In this document: positions 11,630 through 24,237 of the stretch, in pieces
Position numbering within the stretch: position 1 is the first letter of the stretch
Layout: every line of letters starts with the position of its first letter
NCBI RefSeq assembly: GCF_963676685.1
Contig: NC_092348.1
Coordinates: 31,161,386 to 31,225,385, forward strand
Reading direction: 5' to 3'
DNA from: Mytilus edulis
Taxonomy: Eukaryota; Mollusca; Bivalvia; Mytilida; Mytilidae
Length of the DNA: 64,000 bases
Made by a program: the position numbers and the translations under genes
Notes under the pieces: model-generated
What the model was told of the DNA's origin: nothing
The model's input: only the letters and a program-made list of their open reading frames with translations
Database searches by the model: none

Positions 11630-11760
11630 TTAGCATATGCTCAATCAATTTAAGCTTATGCTGAAACGATTTTAGCATAAGCTAAACTCATTTTAGCATA
11701 AACTGAATTCATTTTAGTTAAAGCTAAAATCAATTTAGCATATGTTGAAATGTTTTGCTT
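11630..11760 (+). repeat. Tandem repeat, about 24 bp x 5-6, AGCATAAGCT type
   Basis: Degenerate copies of TTTAGCATAAGCTAAANTCA follow each other, some with AAGCTTATGCT, so that strand-symmetric motifs occur. A second GGCGCGGAATCA block near 11773 repeats the one near 11600. It lies in the 3' flank of the GTPase gene. Confidence 0.65.
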
Positions 11761-11952
11761 ATACATAAATTTGGCGCGGAATCAAGATCATGCATACCAA
11801 ATTCATTTGAGCATATACTTAATTCATTGAAGAAACATTATTATAATTCGATAAATACACTAGAGGTATGATAGTTAATAGTTGAGATATGTTCACGATC
11901 CACTTGTCTTGATGACAGTGTCCAGTTTTCAAAACATTATCTAGTTAATTTA

Positions 11953-12168
11953 TCAACTTATAACACAACTGCAGCTGCTATTTTTCTTTGAGGTTATAGG
12001 TACAGTATCATCACCATCATCACTATCATCAAAATCATCATAATAACCTGTACCATCACCGCCATTTTCTATAAGTCGTTTGATTACTGACATGAACATT
12101 TCGGTTACGTTTTCATTTAATTTTGCGCTTGTTTCTATGTGAGGTATATGTTTCTTTTCTGCAAAAAT
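11953..12168 (-). CDS. GTPase exon 7 (G5 box, acidic region, CAAX)
   Basis: This final 216-base exon after TTTTCTAG encodes IFAEKKHIPHIETSAKLNEN, the last helix, a DDFDDSDDGDD acidic stretch (the TCATCA-rich plus-strand sequence near 12010-12050), and CSCVIS before TGA. Confidence 0.92.
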   Translation of the reverse strand: MFAEKKHIPHIETSAKLNENVTEMFMSVIKRLIENGGDGTGYYDDFDDSDDGDDTVPITSKKNSSCSCVIS

Positions 12169-15100
12169 CTAGAAAACATGAAAAATAACTTGATTAAAAT
12201 ACATTCCTAAAAATTTAATAGTTGTCGTACACGTGTAGATGTTATAATACAATATATATTTCATTAAATATATACTTTATACAGTTTCTGTATACATGTT
12301 TATGTTGTTATAACTGTTTATATACTAGTACATATACCCTTGATTGAGTCTTGAGAAATAACATTTTCAAGTTACAAGCTATATTTTAAAAATGTTCCGA
12401 ACAAAGGAATCATTTACAGTCGGTGCCGTGTCCTTTTGTAGAACGTTTAATAAAGTGAGTTTTTTTTCTGTAAGCAACTTCATTGCTCATCTAGAAATAC
12501 TTTGTTTGTAATAAAATACAAATCATCTTTGAACTGTCAAAATGTTTAAAAGAATGGCGAAAAATACCAAAGGGACATTGATACTCATAATTTCTTTATT
12601 CCTTAAACAAAAGGTTGTTTAATTGAAGGAATCTTCAGTTTAAAAAGGGATTCGGTGTATTGCACAGAGTATATATTGGTTCCAAAAGCATTGTCGCTGA
12701 AGGTGTTGATCATTCATTTGATGATTAAACTGATAAAAGACTCCCGCCTCCTCCCCCACCCCCAATCCCCCAAATTGCACCGATATGAGATTTGTTGTGA
12801 ATGCGGTTTCCACTGTTGTAATATTCTCTACTACACAGCAACTTTTGAATAGGTACTATTTCTGTACTTAAAATCTGTAGTACTAGAAATTTACTTTCAA
12901 TATTTAATACTATTTCTTTTCTTTAGAATTATTGTAATATTTAGGTACTTGTATTTCCCAGTACTTGTTTTTAATATTGGTACACAAATAATACCAACAA
13001 TGATCACAGTATGCCTTGTTTCAACATCATAACTATAAGAGATTTGAAGTAGACAAACTTTCAAAATGCTGAAAATGTAACCGTGTAACAAAAAATCCGT
13101 AGTACTTAAATTTGAAGTACAAATCAAGTACTTTAAAATATAGGTACCTAAATATTACAATTATTCTTAAGTAACAAAATAGTACTGAATATCAAAAGTA
13201 GATTTCATGTACTACAGATTTTGGGTACAGAAATAGAACCTATGCAAAAGTAGCTGTGTATGACAGTCCCTGTTAACAATTTTTTTTCGATAGCGAAAAT
13301 TATGCATTTTGGCGCTTGCTTGACTATTCAGCTCATCTAATCCTTCTGTATTTCCTATTGTGCCATATTCTAAAATTGGAATTCACTTAACACCTCAAAA
13401 TTGGAATTTTTACAAGTCAATTAAACGTTACAAATCACTTCATGAAATTGCTTTTTTAGTTTCATCTACAGAAGAACTTTGCAATTGAAGCCTTCACGAT
13501 CGTGGACTCAAAGATGCATGTAAGTTACCCCGCCGCATTTTTTCGCCTGTCCCAAGTCAGGAGCCTCTGAGACCTTTGTTAGTCGTGTATAATTTTTTAT
13601 TCTAGTTTCTTGAGTATAATGTGGAGTTATGTATGACGTCCATTATCACTGAACTAGTTTATATATTTGTTTATGGGCCAGCTAAAGGAGGCCTCCGGGT
13701 GGGGGAGTTTCTCGCTGCATTGGAGACCTATTGGTGCAATTCTTCTGTTGTATGTTCTATGGTCGGGTTGTTGTCTCTTTGACACATTCCCCATTTCCAT
13801 TCTCAATTTTAAATGTAAAAGTGATAACACAAAAATGAGTATGCAACAGTACTGTCAACTTTGTCTTAGGAAAATAAAACCTCTGTTTGTTTAATCAATA
13901 AATATACCTCCACGTCGTCTTTGTTAATTTCACGCTTCATATCAGATTTGTTCCCGACAAGAATAGCAACACTTTTACGGGGACTGAATATTTCCCATCG
14001 TTCACAAATATCCGTCACATTTTCTAAAGATTCCTGAAAGAATAAAATTGAGATTGGAAATGAGGAATGTGTCAAAGAGACAACAAACCGACCACCAACA
14101 TGTCTTCAAGAAGAATACATTGTAAACACTACGAGTATAACAATTGTTTAGTTTAATAAATCATATAGATATTTTATACCATTTCTCGTTCTCATTATCG
14201 AAATTTTTCTATTAGCTTCTAAATCATACCGATATTTTATATTCAACAGAAACAATCAGAGACAATAACGCCATATTTTCAACATAACAAAAAAAGAACA
14301 ATTATAGTACTAAGATAATGACTCGAAATCACAATAATTACTTTAAAGTGTTACATATGTCTTTAGCTTCGGACAAGCATGTACAAATATTGCGGTTTAG
14401 GTTGTAATGTATTCCTCCTTTCATCTTTGTTATTAGGATTAATAGACGCGCAGAAAGATGCAGAAAAATTACTTATGAATCAAGAAAAGCACTGAGTATT
14501 TTTTTTTTCAAGTTTTTTTCTTACATTAATTTTACCTGATTAAGTCTGTTTTGTATTTATGTTATTTTTGTAGAAGTGTCAATGTTAAAAGTTATATATT
14601 TCGTTATTTTAGGTTACATCTTCTTTTATCTATCTATAGTATAGGTTGAATTGACATGAACAGAATATATCAAAAAGAAGATGTGGTATGATTGCCAATG
14701 AGACAACTGTCCACAAGAGACCAAAATGACACAGACATTAACAACTACAAGTCAGCGTACGGCCTTCAACAATGAGCAAAGCCCATACCGCATAGTCAGC
14801 TATAAAAGGCTTCGATATGAAAATGTAAAACAATTCAAACGAGAAAACTAAAGAATGTTTGTTTTTAACTTACCTGGTTGGAAATATCATAGATAATAAT
14901 AGTTGCATCCTTAGTAGCATAGTAATTGATAGAATAACCCTCGTAATTTCTATCTGCATCTGTGTCAGACTGAAATGTTTTGCATGATGTTCATTATTGG
15001 ATAATTTAATTTTGATATAACACGTCTTCTAATTGGCTGAGATAATGTTCTTTATCAGGAACTAGACATTATTAAGTCATGTGACCGTGACGTCATTAAC

Positions 15101-18100
15101 GTTTTTTTTCATGATATACTTCAATGTCAAATGGCATTTAGAATAAAATTATAAGGAATATTGTAATATTTTTTTTCTGTCTATTCGAAATCATATATAA
15201 ACAAAAATGTGGACATGCAGGGACACGCTGTAAGTATTAAATAACCCGCTATGCGCGTTATTCAATGAGCACCACATTTCTAAAATATTCTACAAAACAA
15301 TGTAAACATAATTATTTATAAACAAAATGTTAAAAAAACTAAAACACCAAAACAAAATGTAGAATAATTAATTAAGATAATTTTCAAACTATAAATATCT
15401 GAATATAAATTGAGATTAATCCAAAAGGTATCTGATACAGTACGGAGGTACAACATTTTAAATATATTCATTATGTTATCAAATTGTAAACTATCCAAGA
15501 GTACCACACCTATAAAAGTGAACAATATCATCAATTTAGACAAATATTGAATAAAGAAATCGTAGCTCAAGGCAAGCGAAGCTAGGATTGGGACTTCATT
15601 TGTCTTGAAACGTTTTGGCAATGTTACGCGTGAGTCAACCTTAAATTGTATAGCTGTTAGATCAGTTATTGGCAGTTAAGGTAATACAGGAAATAGAAAA
15701 ACTACTAATGTGGATTCAATATTATTAATTGGATATCAATTTTAGTCGAAATCGCAGGTATTGATCGGACTGTTGTGCAAGTGGGAGGTTTTGCGCTATA
15801 AAACCAGGTTCAATCCACCATTTTCTACATCGGAAATGCCTGTACCAAGTCAGAAATATGACAGCTGTTATGCCTTCGTTTGATGTGTTTGAGCTCTTGA
15901 TCTACTGATGAATACAACTATTATATTTTTGTATTTCTATAAAACAAATGTATGTGCTGATCTAACGCCAAAGTTAAATTTTAAGGGAAAAAAAGATTTA
16001 GGGTTAAATCTATGAAATAACCACCACGAAATTTTATGAAAGGAATAGCCAAAAAAAGACAAGCTTCTAAAAGAAGAAAGGATATTAATGCCTGTTTGTC
16101 CATCGAAAATAAAATATTTGAAAACTATTTCATATTGGTACACAGGTTTGGAAAAGCATAAAGTCAAGAAATATAAATGAAAAACATAGCAATTTTTATC
16201 TGATGATGTCACAATCACGTCATTATATGTAACATTTTCATGCAAATTGAAAAAAAAATACATAATTCATACAGTTTTCCATCGTTATTTCCATTATATA
16301 AACATCGTAAAAAACTTGCATCCAAGAAACAACAAAATTATTTAAGAGAAGCTCAATTGTTTCTTATATTAATCTCAACAGAAATAAAGTTGGTTCTTGG
16401 ATGCGCTCATAATTTGCCAATCTAAATAAAAAAAACTTAAATTTAATGAAAAACAAGGAAAATGAAGACATTTTACTAAACAATTGTGAAATTTGTCTTC
16501 ATTTCCTAAAGTATTGTACCTAAGTCTAGTTAGGACAAAATAAGGAATATGTATGATAACTTGCAAATTTGCAGTGATATTTGGGCGAAATAAGATCGAC
16601 CTTATTTCCCCTACTCCTTAAATTTTGATTAAAGGCACATACTTTATACTTACGATCTGTACAGGGATTCGTTCTCCGTTTACTTGAGCAACATATTGCA
16701 TCTATTAAAATACAAAAATAAATCATTTTAAGCTTTTCCCTTATGGTGACAACCTTTACATTATAAAAATACTAGTCGATATTACTCTATATGGTACGTT
16801 CATAGTTCAAGAGCAGTTAATTCACGGTTCAATTCTGTTCTTACATGTGTTATTATGGATTTGTCTGCTTTATATTAATTCATTGTTCTTAAAATGTAAG
16901 TACAAACAGTCCTTCCAAATTCTTGTATTTTCTATACATCATCCAAAGACATTTGGCCTTGATCAGATTTCGATTTTTTTTTTTTTTTTTTTTTATAAGT
17001 AATCTACTTCTTAGCTATTTTTTAGGTGTACAACTATTTTGACTTCAGCGATACAAGTTAGACGAAACGCATGTCTTGTTTTTCGAAATGTCAGCTTGGT
17101 ATGTTTTAATAAGCTAAACAGACACTATAATTATACTATGTTTTCGAAATTATGAATGTCAACCTATGATCAGACTTCCAACTTCAATAGCATTGACAGG
17201 AAAACTACTATTGCATATCAACTCTTTATACTATACTAGTCAAAAGAAGAACGATACACGTCTTTTTTTTCGAAATCAAGATGAAGTTTTCATTATATAC
17301 GACCAATATTAAAAATGGTAATACCGAATGACCACAGAACTATAAATACGTGTAAAAAAAAACATGTTTTTTTTACTTCCATGACGTCATTGGGCCAAAT
17401 TACAAAAAAAAAGACAATTTTAAAAACAGAAGTTTCAACTAATGATGCCAACCTCTCATTTAAAGGTAAAGACAATGTTTGCCATCAATTTGTTTTTAAA
17501 AATCAAACAGTTTCTTGGTTTATTTGTAAAGCGAAATTCGGCCCCATAAGAAATCGGTAAAATGTATACATTATCCTTTCCAAGACCTTGTTGATAAATA
17601 TTCCGTATTAACTTGAGTTCACAAATAATACATGATGGTCTTGATGTATAGATTCTTCGTACTGACGTTGTTTGTCATCTTCACAACGTGTTATATTGTT
17701 CTTTCATTTGTTTTTGTTCTATTATTAATATTACTTTTACTTTTGGATTATTTTCTATGATATCCACTTAACGTGGCTCGGTACTTATACATCCCGTCAA
17801 TGTGTTTGTATTATCTTTCATTTTTGCTGGTGTGTTTTGTATATGCGACTTTTAGTGTTTCTTTGGTTCTTATAACGTGACTCTGTACTTTAACAGATCC
17901 TGTCAGTGTGTTATTGTTCTATAATATGTCATTATGTTATATTTCTATTATAAATAAACGTCAAAACTATTTAATCACGTAGTGAAATAAACCATTTGTG
18001 GATTCGAATAAATTCTAGATAGAACTTTTGGACCATTTCAAATCTCGGTCTATTTCTGTAATTAATTCTTACATACTTTTGATTTTTTAAATCTGTATGC

Positions 18101-21100
18101 TAATAGTTATCAAAGGTACCATGATTATAATTTAGTACGCCAGACGCGCGTTTCGTCTACATAAGACTCATCAGTGACGCTCAAATCCAAATATGTATAA
18201 AGCCAAACAAGTACAAAGTTGAAGAGCATTGAGGATCCAAATGCTAACATTGCCCATGTGAAATTTTAAAATTGTTTGAATAAACATTGAACGACAAAAA
18301 TATGTGACGTATAAAATTTTCTGACGTCAGACACGCGAAGCAATTGTTTCTTTTAAAATTGTAACATGATGAGGACTGCTGTACCCATATTTTGACTATT
18401 TTATTTTGTATGTCGTTTAGTTCACGCATCACTGTAAATATAACGGAATTTGATGAGACTGTCATACAAAGTGAGAGATTAAGCGCTATAAAACCAGGTT
18501 TAATCCACCATTTTCTACATTTGAAAATGCCTGTACCAAGTCAGGAATATGACAGTTGTTGTCCATTCGTTTTTGATGTGTTTTGTCGTTTGAATTTTGC
18601 CATGATTAGGGACTTTCCGATTTGATTTTCTTCTGAGTTCAGTTTTTTTTTGTGATTTTACTTTTTACTATATACAGTATATTTAAAGTGAAATTCAAAC
18701 ACACGGTATCAAACTTATATCTAATCTGAAAGGTTTCAATTTTCCGCAAAAATAGATTTGAATCCTGTGATCATTTACGCGAAATTTAGTTTCTTTCCGA
18801 CAGATTTTGATTTACATCATTACACATACATGGCAAATGAAAAGTTTTTAAAATAGTGCATCTCATTTTGTTTTATATTAAATACTTTTTGATCAATTTG
18901 ATTCCAAAGTCGTGTATCGTTTCTTTTGTTGACTAGTATACTTTAGTAAGACATGTATTTTCACTAACGGCTCAACAACATCATTCAAAATGTACATCTT
19001 AGTGTGTTGTCACTTATAGTAGACAACTGTCAAATTGTCAGACCTTTCTTCTTTTATTTTTCTCAGTATAGCCACTGTATGATTTTCATTGATACGTCGA
19101 TTATTTTCTTTTCTTGTACATTATTTCAAAAAGGCATTAATATGTGTTACAGAATAGTAGCTATTCCTGTGATAAGTACTTTATTGTAATTTGAAGCTTT
19201 AAGGGGAGACAATTACAGCAACAACAAAAGACAGAACACTACTTTTAACAATTAGCATGATAAGTCGACGGTAGAATGTAGGTTGCAAACTAGCAAAAAT
19301 AGAATAAATTATTTCAATATTGTAATACGTTCAATTATTGATACATCTTACTTACACTGTCCATATATTGTGTAGGTACATGTTCTTTATTGAAGGTATC
19401 TTTCTGAAAGAAAAAATCATAGTTTCGACATTGCTCTAACATTGCCTTATAAATAGATGCGCGAATATATTTATACAGTTTTTTTCAAAAGCTTTGATGA
19501 ACGTCTCGTTTTGCATCTTCTCGTCGCACTTTTTTTTTTATATAATGATGAAAAGGCGAGCTTCAGCTGGCTCCTAAACAGAAATGTGTATGAGTGCAGT
19601 GAAAATTAACCCCATACTAAACTCCAAAACATATAAATGAAATAAAATTTATAAGCAGACAAGACTAATAAAGGTCAGAGGCTCATGACTTGGGAATGGC
19701 GCAAACATGCAGCAGGGTTTAACATGTTTAGTGAGATCTCAACCCTCTTCCTATACCTCTAGCTAATGTATCATGCATCACCCGCTGTGCGACATAAAAA
19801 AATAATTTTAACGACCCAATGTCTTCTTTACCTGTCTAAACTAAGTATTAGGAACAGTAAAGGAACAACGTATTCATTATACAAATAAGTAGATTTAGTA
19901 TGTTTGCCATCAGAGACCAAATGACATATTTGAAGTTACCTATTATTGGTCACCGTACAGCCTTCAACAATGAACAAAACCCATACCGTATAGGCATCTA
20001 TTAAAGTCACGAAATGCCAAATTATCATTTTAACGAGAAAACTAGCGGCCTAGGTTATGTGCAAAATAATGAACGAAAAGCGACATAAAGCAAGGTCTTC
20101 AACAATAACATTTCGATCAAATCTAGAAGACAATATGCAAATTGAATGTTCAACAGTAGACATCATTTTAACCATGATAAACGAAACAATTCACTCGTAA
20201 AAGAAAGAGAGAAAAACTGGAAAAACAGCTAACAGAAAAGGGTAATTGACATGACAAACAGAAATGAAAACTTTTTTTTTAATCCTTATTGAATAGAAAT
20301 GCTGTTGTTGAAGACCGTACTTTCTGAAAAAAGTTTATTTTCCTTCAACTTGAACCAACGGTTTATTTTCTTCAAATGAAAAGAAATAATTTGGAGAATT
20401 GCAATTGAAATATTTAAAGTGTGAATATTAAAAAAAAAACAAATGTGATACGATTGCCAATGAGACAACTCTTCATAAGAGACCAAATGACACAGAAATT
20501 AAGAACTATAGCTATTATAGATACCCGTACGGCCTTCAACAATGAGAAAAATTAATACCACATAATGTTTAAATGAATATGCAATTATCATAAGGTAATT
20601 TGTATAGAGAAGTTAAAGAGTTAGTAGTAAATATGTAGTTTTGAATTGTTATTGTACTTACAATTAAGCGATTAATCAAGCTTGTTTTCCCACAGCCGGA
20701 CGAACCCGTAACAAGTATTGAGAAATGTCTGAAATGAACAAAAAAAACTTTATATTTTGCAAGGCTATAAACTGGTTCTACAAACTTATAAAAATAAAAA
20801 GAGATTTGTGGTCATCTGAATTAAAGTTCATAATTTTAATTCGGGCAATGTGGAAGTCTTAGTGTGCTGTGTATGACCATGTCAATAACATGTTTGAACT
20901 CATAGCGGTACCATAGACTAGAGTAATTTTAAGGCCCATTCCATTGGCAGATCCAGAACTTTTCATAAGGGGGTGCTGCTGACTGACCTAAGGGGCGCCC
21001 GCTTCAGTCATTCTACAGTGATTCGTGATTCCCTATATAATCAACCAATGTTTTCCACAAAATGGGGGGGGGGGGGTCCTAGGCCCCTAGCCCCCTTACC

Positions 21101-22816
21101 TTGATCCGCATATGCATTCTAGTAGTCACAATGTTATATTCGACACAATAGCTAGAGAAATGCGTTACTGTTGTTTCGCGTAGTCTAGAGTAAAGCGTCG
21201 TTTTAAAATTTGCATACCCGAGAGTGGTGAAATACAGTTAGTTCACGTACAATAAAATAGTACGTTCACGTAACAGTTATTAGTAGCTAACTTAGAGAAT
21301 ACCCTAGCGCTACGCATAAAAGTTCATTCGCGTCCGTTAAAGCAATGCATTGCTACCACCGGCATGATGTATTAATTGTCGGAGTTTTTCGCGTTATTAA
21401 ATCAGAATTTAATGAATCCCGAACTCTACTGCATGTTAACCAAAATTCCTTAATATGTTTTGATCCGAGTATTTAAGCCTCGATTTAAGCTTCCTTAACA
21501 ATTTAAAACGCAGGGTTCAACACTAAGCAATGTTTAAATGATGTTCAGGGGAAAAAAATTGTCGTTAGAAATATGCATATAAGTACAAAGTCTTTAAATA
21601 TCTATGCACACGTACAGAAAAAGTGTTAAGGCACGCGGAAGAATATCTCAAGGTTTGCAATCTCCCATCGGTTATCGATCTTTTCCCTCTCTCAAGGACC
21701 AATAACTCTGCATGGGAGATATAACGTTTTGCGGGAAAATATGAATGCCTACTCAATTCCAATCTATTAGAAACATCGAGTTATTACAGAAGAGTGTCCA
21801 CCATGCATGCACTTGTACTGCATTATTATTAATGTAGTAGTATAGAATGATATACAAAAGAATGAAAATTATATATACATGTAACTGTAATATAAAAATA
21901 TTAATATAGTATACAACAAACCAGAGTGTACTGATTTGTATCACTACAATATAATAGTCATTACGGTTAGGTTGAATTTTCTGTCATGTATAATTTATCA
22001 CCCACACACGAACTTGTTCCAGAAAATAAATATATCTATACATTAACGCATGTTTCATGTATAGAGATGGGAATTTTTTTTCGGAGACAAGTGCTAGTGA
22101 CCATCTACAAGAACTTACAGTCATCCGATGTTCAGTACTTCAGTACTTTGATGATACAATGTTGTAGTGTATCGTCAACAAGAGACTTATTTTTGACAGA
22201 TCTGATTAATATTGTACCCATTGAGGTTAGCGCAAAGATCCATACTATGGAAGACACATACTTGACACTAACACTGCTATCATGTAACAGTGAAAAATTT
22301 GTCCTGTATGAAAAATCCGCCGATGCAGACAGTTTCACGCACTCATGTGTAAAGTTTATCTATATATTATGCAAGGAATATGACAGTTAATTTGATATGT
22401 ATTACAACTGAAATATCTCAATAGACATTATTCGATTTATTTATTTATCTATCATATTCTATCTATTCAATTATTTACTTAATAATTTATTATTTACTCG
22501 TTTATCGTATAGTATTTTAATCACATCTTTATTTACATGAATTTCTCATTTTTAACACGATTGCTCTGTATTATATCTTATTTTGTATCTCTGTGCATGT
22601 ATATTCATACTCAGTCTCCTGAAGGAGAATAAATAAATATGTATGATATACATAAATAAATGCTCAATTTATTGCACCCACCATTTAAAAAAATAAACAG
22701 GTGAATTCCGAAATGGTAAAGTTACTGCACCATAATACCGGTACCTGTACATAAATGTCATAAATAATATAATCCTTTGCTATTTACCTTTGCTTTTTTT
22801 TAAGTTTACCATCCAT
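11953..22816 (-). CDS. Divergent Ras/Rab-like small GTPase, seven exons, 209 aa
   Basis: The exons (minus) are 22788-22816, 20662-20728, 19356-19403, 16654-16701, 14874-14969, 13908-14033 and 11953-12168. All borders are GT-AG. The first intron splits an AG/A codon and the rest fall between codons. The product has a basic N-terminus (MDGKLKKKQR), the P-loop GSSGCGKTS (residues 18-26), a switch I Thr in VPTQY (43), IIIYD (88-92), LVGNKSD (121-127, G4) and ETSAK (150-154, G5). It then has an Asp-rich stretch (182-192) and the C-terminus CSCVIS. CVIS is a CAAX box suited to prenylation, with Cys204 a possible palmitoylation site, so membrane anchoring is expected. The G3 box is odd: DTAGQE is replaced by DTDADR, which lacks the Gly and Gln needed for normal hydrolysis. 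The family call is firm. The subfamily is uncertain and the transcript ends are not mapped. Confidence 0.88.
12833..13260. mobile_element. Foldback element with about 120-base inverted arms (in the sixth intron of the GTPase gene)
   Basis: The left arm begins ACACAGCAACTTTTGAATAGG and the right arm ends with the complement of ACACAGCTACTTTTGCATAGG. The arms stay alignable through TCTGTAGTAC and AATTATTGTAATATTTAGGTAC to about 12950 and 13140, leaving a loop of about 190 bases. It could form a long hairpin. No coding capacity is visible, which is typical of a non-autonomous DNA element. Confidence 0.8.
13545..13830 (-). repeat. Dispersed repeat family C, reverse
   Basis: It contains GAGTTTCTCGCTGCATTGGAG, TTGTTGTCTCTTTGACACAT and TCCCCATTTCCATTCTCAAT, the last two reversed at 37515-37560 (GGAAATTGGGAATATGTCAA). 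It lies in the sixth intron of the GTPase gene. Confidence 0.6.
13908..14033 (-). CDS. GTPase exon 6 (G4 box)
   Basis: A 126-base exon between TTTCAG and GTATAT. It has ESLENVTDICERW, the alpha3 start, then VAILVGNKSDM with the NKSD guanine-specificity box and KREINKDDVE. Confidence 0.92.
14672..14862 (+). repeat. Dispersed repeat family A, truncated
   Basis: It has the family A start (GAAGATGTGGTATGATTGCC) to GAGAAAACTAA. It lies in the fifth intron of the GTPase gene and ends just before the donor of exon 5. Confidence 0.8.
14874..14969 (-). CDS. GTPase exon 5 (degenerate G3, beta4)
   Basis: A 96-base exon between TTTCAG and GTAAGT. It starts SDTDADRNYEG where the family has WDTAGQE, then YYATKDATIIIYDISNQ, the usual strand beta4 region. 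Confidence 0.88.
15775..15905 (-). repeat. Dispersed repeat family B
   Basis: CTATAAAACCAGGTTCAATC, TGTACCAAGTCAGAAATATG and ACAGCTGTTATGCCTTCGTT match the other family B copies. It is intronic in the GTPase gene. Confidence 0.6.
16654..16701 (-). CDS. GTPase exon 4 (strands beta2-beta3)
   Basis: A 48-base exon between TTTTAATAG and GTAAGT, encoding MQYVAQVNGERIPVQI. It aligns to the two-strand hairpin before the DxxG box. Confidence 0.8.
18105..18240 (+). repeat. Dispersed repeat family D
   Basis: The core ACGCCAGACGCGCGTTTCGT, CTACATAAGACTCATCAGTG, ACGCTC, then GAAGAGCATTGAGGA is shared with 40530-40740 and, more decayed, 59020-59175. It is a common mussel repeat by my recollection and is intronic here. 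Confidence 0.7.
18455..18662 (-). repeat. Dispersed repeat family B
   Basis: Blocks in order: GACTGTCATACAAAGTGAGAG, CTATAAAACCAGGTTTAATC, CTGTACCAAGTCAGGAATAT, GATTAGGGACTTTCCGATTT and GAGTTCAGTTTTTTTTTGTG. It is intronic in the GTPase gene. The plus-strand frame through it is a shadow. Confidence 0.7.
19356..19403 (-). CDS. GTPase exon 3 (switch I)
   Basis: A 48-base exon between TTTCAG and GTAAGT, encoding KDTFNKEHVPTQYMDS. PT at residues 42-43 matches the effector-region Pro-Thr of Rab and Ras proteins. Confidence 0.82.
19550..20565 (+). repeat. Cluster of three decayed family A-like repeats
   Basis: About 19550-19780 holds the distal part (GGCTCATGACTTGGGAATGG, GGGTTTAACATGTTTAGTG). 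19908-20085 holds AGAGACCAAATGACATATTT to GAACGAAAAGCGAC. 20430-20565 holds GTGATACGATTGCCAATGAG to CCACATAATG. All lie in the second intron of the GTPase gene. Confidence 0.6.
20662..20728 (-). CDS. GTPase exon 2 (P-loop)
   Basis: It is flanked by TTTCAG and GTAAGT. It encodes HFSILVTGSSGCGKTSLINR plus LI, the nucleotide phosphate-binding loop with its preceding beta strand. Confidence 0.9.
20943..21112. mobile_element. Small inverted-repeat element, decayed copy
   Basis: The ends TTGGCAGATCCAGAAC and CCTTGATCCGCATA are degenerate forms of the GGCGGATCCAG ends at 33634-33767. Both copies share TTCCCTATATAATCAACCAA and a run of G. CATTC flanks both ends. It lies in the first intron of the GTPase gene. 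Confidence 0.6.
22788..22816 (-). CDS. GTPase exon 1 (start codon)
   Basis: ATG followed by Lys-rich codons (MDGKLKKKQ) and AG, then a GTAAAT donor. The AG joins the first base of the P-loop exon to make an Arg codon and keeps the frame. This agreement is the reason for choosing this start. Confidence 0.75.
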
Positions 22817-24237
22817 TTCTAATATATAGGGTTAATATCTAGTTTGTTTATTAGTTGCCATCCGTGATCGATCTGTTTAGAACATGTATCGGATCTCATT
22901 AAATCTAGTATAGTACACTTTCATATGGATTATACTTTAAAGGGAAAGGTAAACAATTATTAAAATACTTAAATGGATTTAATATACCAATGTCTCTTTG
23001 TCAGACAAATTAGTTAAAAATACCAATCAAATTCAAATTCTTGTGCAAAAATAACAAGCATTAAATTTATGTTCTTTTTTTCTTCTCTACTCTCTGTTTT
23101 GTGTGTATGAAGGAATGGGGGGATTTGTTCAGTTTGAATATTTCACATAACCTTTTTTTTTCTTATTTTCTATCAAATTGAATGTTTTAATTTTAGGAGA
23201 TAAATTTTCAAATTAGTATCAAGACTAATTGAAAATTACTGATCAGAATTTAAATTTTCCATTTAATTTAAAAAAAAAAAAAAAAAAAAAAATGAAAAAT
23301 ATCTGAGCGAGCGAACCGAAAGTACATGGACTAAGGGGCGTATTCCAATTCCAAATCTCATTTGTTCGATTAAAAAAAGAAGCATGTTTATGAGCGAAAT
23401 CAATGGATATCTACACGTATTCTTTTCTTCGTGAAAAAAAAAAAACACAGAAGAAGGAAATCAGTCTTGTTCATCTTTTAATTGTTTTGAATGAACGTGT
23501 TTAGTACGTCAATATGGCTTATTAATATATCACAATTTTTTTTATTTATGAACTAGATTTTTTAATATTTGAAATAACGATAGAAGAATTAATGCGACCA
23601 TTTTTGGTTTCTTACATTTCATAGACCGAAACAAACGGATCACACAACAGACTAAACCTTTACACGTTTATATACATTTATTATAATGTGAATACATTTT
23701 TCCTAAACCCCGAATCTTAATTTAATAACATTTTTCAAAATTATCACCGTATTATATACATTGTTATTCCAGTTCAACTCTGATATTATTTTAATAAGAC
23801 TAAACTTTGTTATCTTCCTTAGAAAATTTCGTAAAACAAATTTCCTTTTGTTCCAATCAGATGAACAATATTCATTCAATTTGGTTGTCCGTCTTGGTTT
23901 TTATAGAATAGAATAGAATAGAATATTTTTATTTCCCAAATTACAGGGCCCATAAAGGGCATAAAATAAGATACAATTGATTTACATAATTGGTAACAAC
24001 AACAATAATAGAGGCATATACATATATATTTGGAATATAAGCATTGGTCAGAATCGGGATCTTTTGGCCGCTATAAAGAATATCAATGTTTGGTGACATA
24101 AATCGTAAAAATGCCACACATGCTTCTTGGAATCATACAGAATCTAACTTTCTCTGAAACAACAAGGTCAGTTTGTAACGGCACTTAACGAATGTAAGAG
24201 TTTGGCGCCTAACCCGCTATTTTGCGTATGTACATAA

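Noticed and set aside
13866-14075. 69-residue minus-strand frame as an independent gene
   Set aside because: Its middle is exon 6 of the GTPase gene. The ends are intron read-through.
15937-16263. 108-residue aromatic-rich minus-strand open frame
   Set aside because: Phe/Tyr-rich composition is what AT-rich DNA gives on translation. It lies in an intron of the GTPase gene with no motif.
21986-22390. 134-residue plus-strand open frame within the first intron of the GTPase gene, with AATAAA near 22628
   Set aside because: No signal peptide, domain or splice context was recognised, and long open frames by chance are expected in 64 kb. It could be revisited with RNA data, but sequence alone does not support a gene.
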